Below, one piece after another: positions 61,594 to 64,000 of a DNA stretch of 64,000 nt. Every line of letters begins with the position of its first letter. Position 1 is the stretch's first letter. The notes beneath the pieces are model-generated. The model saw nothing but the letters and a program-made list of their open reading frames with translations, was not told the origin of the DNA and searched no databases. The stretch covers positions 186,001 to 250,000 of the forward strand of contig JADJZU010000001.1 of assembly GCA_016715625.1 (NCBI GenBank), given 5' to 3'. The stretch is from Bacteroidota bacterium (GTDB taxonomy: Bacteria; Bacteroidota; Bacteroidia; Chitinophagales; LD1). The position numbers were made by a program, and so were the translations under genes.

Positions 61594-62564
61594 TTAGAAT
61601 CTCAAAACCGGTCCCACACCACGCCATACTTTAGCGCTTTTTTTAATCGTGTAGCTAAGCGTGATTTCATGGGTAGAGCCAATATCCTGCCGGTATTTAG
61701 AGAAATTAAAATCATACGCATAGGATACAAAAAACTGATTCTTGACATTAAAGCCGCCTTCAAAAACCATATAGTTGAGCGAGCGATAGTTTGCGCCCAG
61801 CCAAAAAACTTTATACCCGGTCATTCTTAACCCGATATCGCCCTGTGGTGGCGCGCCTTTTACCCAGCGAAAAGCTGCTACCGGTTCAATGGCAAAATTG
61901 CCTCTGTTAAACTCTGCCTTTCCTCCTACCATTACATTGATGTGTTGCACTTTTTTAATGTCGGCAAATCCATCATTCCCTCTATAATTGATATTGAGAC
62001 CTAACATCTGCGGCACTGAAAAGCCGAAGTAGAAATTTTGTTTGTAGCGATAATATACACCGGCTGAAGCATCCGGAAAAATGCTAAACCCTTTTGATTC
62101 GTATAAGCGCGGATCGCCCGGATTGTCTAACTCCAACTGGTCGCCACGAAGGCGATACTGCACAGCAGAAAGTGACACACCAATGCTCAACACATGGTCG
62201 CTTCTACCATTGGTAAATCTCGCTGCATTCTTTTCATACAACTGAATATTGTAGGCTACTGAAACAGTAACAGCGCTTTTGCCGGTAGGCCCTGTTTGAT
62301 CATGAATCAAATAGCCACCAAGCCCCACGTGCTTAGCTTTTATCTCACCATCCGCCAGCATACATAGCAGTGAAAGGGAGAACGATCCAACTTAGTAAAC
62401 TGCTTGCGAAAAGTAGCAGTGCCATGAATCCAGCCATTCATGCCGGCCAGTGCGGGGTTTAAGGAAAAGGCATTTTCGCGCAAGAGTGAAAACTCTTCCA
62501 CCTGCTGCGCTCCGGCAACCAACCAACCGCTTAGAAAAACTAAAATGCAAATCCTGGTTCTCAT
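61594..62564 (-). CDS. PorP/SprF-family type IX secretion membrane protein (one frameshift)
   Basis: About 323 residues after repair. The start (MRTRICILVFLSGWLVAGAQ) is a signal peptide, followed by the family-typical EFSLLRENAFSLNPALAGM and RKQFTKLDRSPF. The frame stops at 62340 in the next few residues, while a second frame (61594-62361) carries the rest: GLGGYLIHDQTGPTGKSAVTVSVAYNIQL, FSIFPDASAGVYYRYKQNFYFGFSVPQ and the beta-barrel end. One inserted base, or two fewer, between 62340 and 62365 joins them. PorP/SprF proteins often sit beside T9SS type B substrates and help attach them to the cell surface. Here the ATG overlaps the stop of the upstream type B gene (ATGA), so they are coupled. 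Confidence 0.85.
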
Positions 62565-63840
62565 CGAATAATGGTCAATGGTCCGTTAAACTCATACAGT
62601 TCGCCACCAAATCGTATTTTAATAATGTAGTAATAAGTAGCCCCGGGCAGTTCGCCTTCGCGCCAGGTACCTGTCCAGTTATTTTGATAAGGCGCTTCAA
62701 AGAAAACCTGATCGCCCCAGCGATTGATGATACGAACTTCATTATCCGGAAAGCGTTCCAAATCGCGAATGTGCCAATAGTCGTTGTAGCCATCGCCATT
62801 GGGGGTTATTGCGTTGGGAATAAAAAACAAAGCGAAGGGTTTATCGCGAACCAGTATCACTAAACTATCATAGTCTACGCATCCTCTGCCATCTTCCACT
62901 GTCAGAAAATACGTGATAGATGAATCCGGATTAGCAAAAGGCTGAGGCAATCATTACAACTCAAAAAATCGGGAGGCGACCAGTTGTAAAACGCTCCACC
63001 TGATGCATTGAGTTGAATGGTATCAAATCGCCAAATGATGGTATCTACACCCGCCAGCGCATAGGGCTCAGAGGTAATAGCTAATGCAAAAGGAGCATAT
63101 ACATAATTGTTCCATTTAAATTTGCTCATGCGACTAAACGGTGTACCAGGAACGTTGGCGTCTTTGAAAATACTTTGCCATTCGGGTTCGTTTTGCCAAT
63201 GCACAATGTCGTTCCAACTGCCATCAGCAATGGAATCATACAGAATGGTAAGATCGGCTGAATCATCGCCACTAACATGATATAAACGGTGATACCAATC
63301 CGGATTAATCTGACAAACCAGATGAAAGCGATTATTTCTATCGAAGCCCTCCAGCGTTGGGTCTATGTTGGCAAAGCGCGCCTTAAAATGATTTTCGTTG
63401 GATGCCACCGGCTTAAACTCCACCGGCCGATATCGAAAGGTGCCAACATTGGAACCTACAGCAAATAAATAATCGTTGGTGGAATTTGTTCTTCGCAACA
63501 AGCCACCGTCTTCCAAACTGGATACAAAACCGGATGTTCGCTTTACCGCTCCCGATGCATCCGGATTTAAAACCCAAACAGTATTGGTATCCAGGTTAAA
63601 CTCACGATCGGTTAATTCTAATTCCTGATCTACATACACATCTATATCGCCATATTTCACTCCATTATTTAGCAACATCAAATGACTGAAATGAGTTTCG
63701 GAACTACTTTTATTCGTTGGTCATTGGCCCAAAAATACACCCAACCGGTGCCCAATGAATCGAAACAGCGGTTGGGCGCATCATGCGACCAATCTCCCGT
63801 AATAAAAACAGAAAAAAAGAGAAGCGTAAAAACGGCCCAT
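62561..63840 (-). CDS. Secreted protein with T9SS type B (gliding-motility-associated) sorting domain, three small indels
   Basis: About 426 residues after repair. ATG at 63838-63840 starts MGRFYASL followed by FSVFITGDWSHDAPNRC once one T is removed from a T run near 63810. Then DQRIKVVSETHFSHLMLLNNG needs one extra T near 63691. The main frame 62902-63681 is an unrecognised beta-rich region (DIDVYVDQELELTDREFNLD, RFANIDPTLEGFDRNNRFHL), perhaps a leader-type T9SS domain. It is joined to the type B domain (62561-62950; FIPNAITPNGDGYNDYW, INRWGDQVFF, NNWTGTWREGELPGATYYY) by one missing base in the GG at 62946-62947. All three breaks are single-base changes in short runs. It overlaps the PorP/SprF-like gene by four bases and probably uses it for surface attachment. 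Confidence 0.8.
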
Positions 63841-63945
63841 AGCTACAAAACTCTAAAGTAGAAGATTGACCAACTAAATGAAATTATTTCGGCAAAAAGC
63901 ACCTAAAAAATAACTTTAACTTCATACGGAAATCAGTTTATTTTC

Positions 63946-64000
63946 ATGGTAAAATTTAGACAATCCCCTGTATGGCTAAAATTTTCCACTTGCGCTGTTG
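63946..64000 (+). CDS. Possible start of a gene running off the right edge
   Basis: An ATG at 63946 opens 18 codons (MVKFRQSPVWLKFSTCAV) to the window end without a stop. The basic then hydrophobic composition could begin a signal peptide. It is divergent from the type B gene with a 105-bp spacer. Too short for identification. Confidence 0.25.
   Translation, partial: MVKFRQSPVWLKFSTCAV

Overview
The window looks like a chromosomal segment from a Bacteroidota bacterium, probably a gliding or surface-colonising lineage of the Chitinophagales/Sphingobacteriales/Flavobacteriales type. The evidence is type IX secretion (T9SS) sorting domains of type A and type B, SprB-repeat adhesins, a PorP/SprF protein, a TonB-dependent receptor, family-typical gene pairs (ftsK with a LolA-like gene, tsaD divergent from tamB), a promoter of the Bacteroidota form (TTTG, 19 bases, TAnnTTTG) and no obvious Shine-Dalgarno sequences. 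No tRNA, rRNA, CRISPR array, transposase or prophage was recognised.

Layout. 1-5.3 kb: partial rhomboid protease, penicillin-acylase-family hydrolase, small membrane protein, TPR-adenylate cyclase. 5.3-15.0 kb: secreted beta-propeller protein, then a minus-strand run of SprB-type adhesin, HYC_CC_PP-like small protein and TonB-dependent receptor. 15.3-20.1 kb: YhhQ-type transporter, an 870-bp gene-poor stretch with a 21-bp minisatellite, ftsK and a LolA-like gene. 20.2-27.5 kb: two related secreted fibre-like genes flank an MBL-fold gene, ribH and a detached ribosomal-protein unit (rpsC-rplP-rpmC-rpsQ-rplN-rplX) with its own promoter and terminator. 27.5-40.1 kb: housekeeping (tamB, tsaD, glmM, methyltransferase, PAP2, an alpha-oxoamine-synthase-like enzyme) and a large histidine kinase. 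40.1-52.5 kb: one giant SprB-repeat adhesin of about 4,100 residues. 52.8-64 kb: T9SS type A protein, second histidine kinase, intact collagen/C1q-like fibre protein, GDPD-like protein, TPP enzyme with isochorismatase-like hydrolase, and a T9SS type B protein coupled to a PorP/SprF-like gene.

Theme. More than half of the coding DNA encodes exported surface or fibre proteins: two SprB adhesins, three fibre-like proteins with related Bacteroidota N-terminal modules, and four other secreted or T9SS-sorted proteins. The kinases and the cyclase could sense and regulate surface life, but no direct link is visible.

Sequence quality. At least ten genes carry small insertions or deletions, mostly in mononucleotide runs, and one carries an in-frame stop. 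One indel is in rplP, a normally essential single-copy gene. The simplest explanation is residual sequencing or assembly error, so these genes are annotated as full-length CDSs with the break positions given rather than as pseudogenes.
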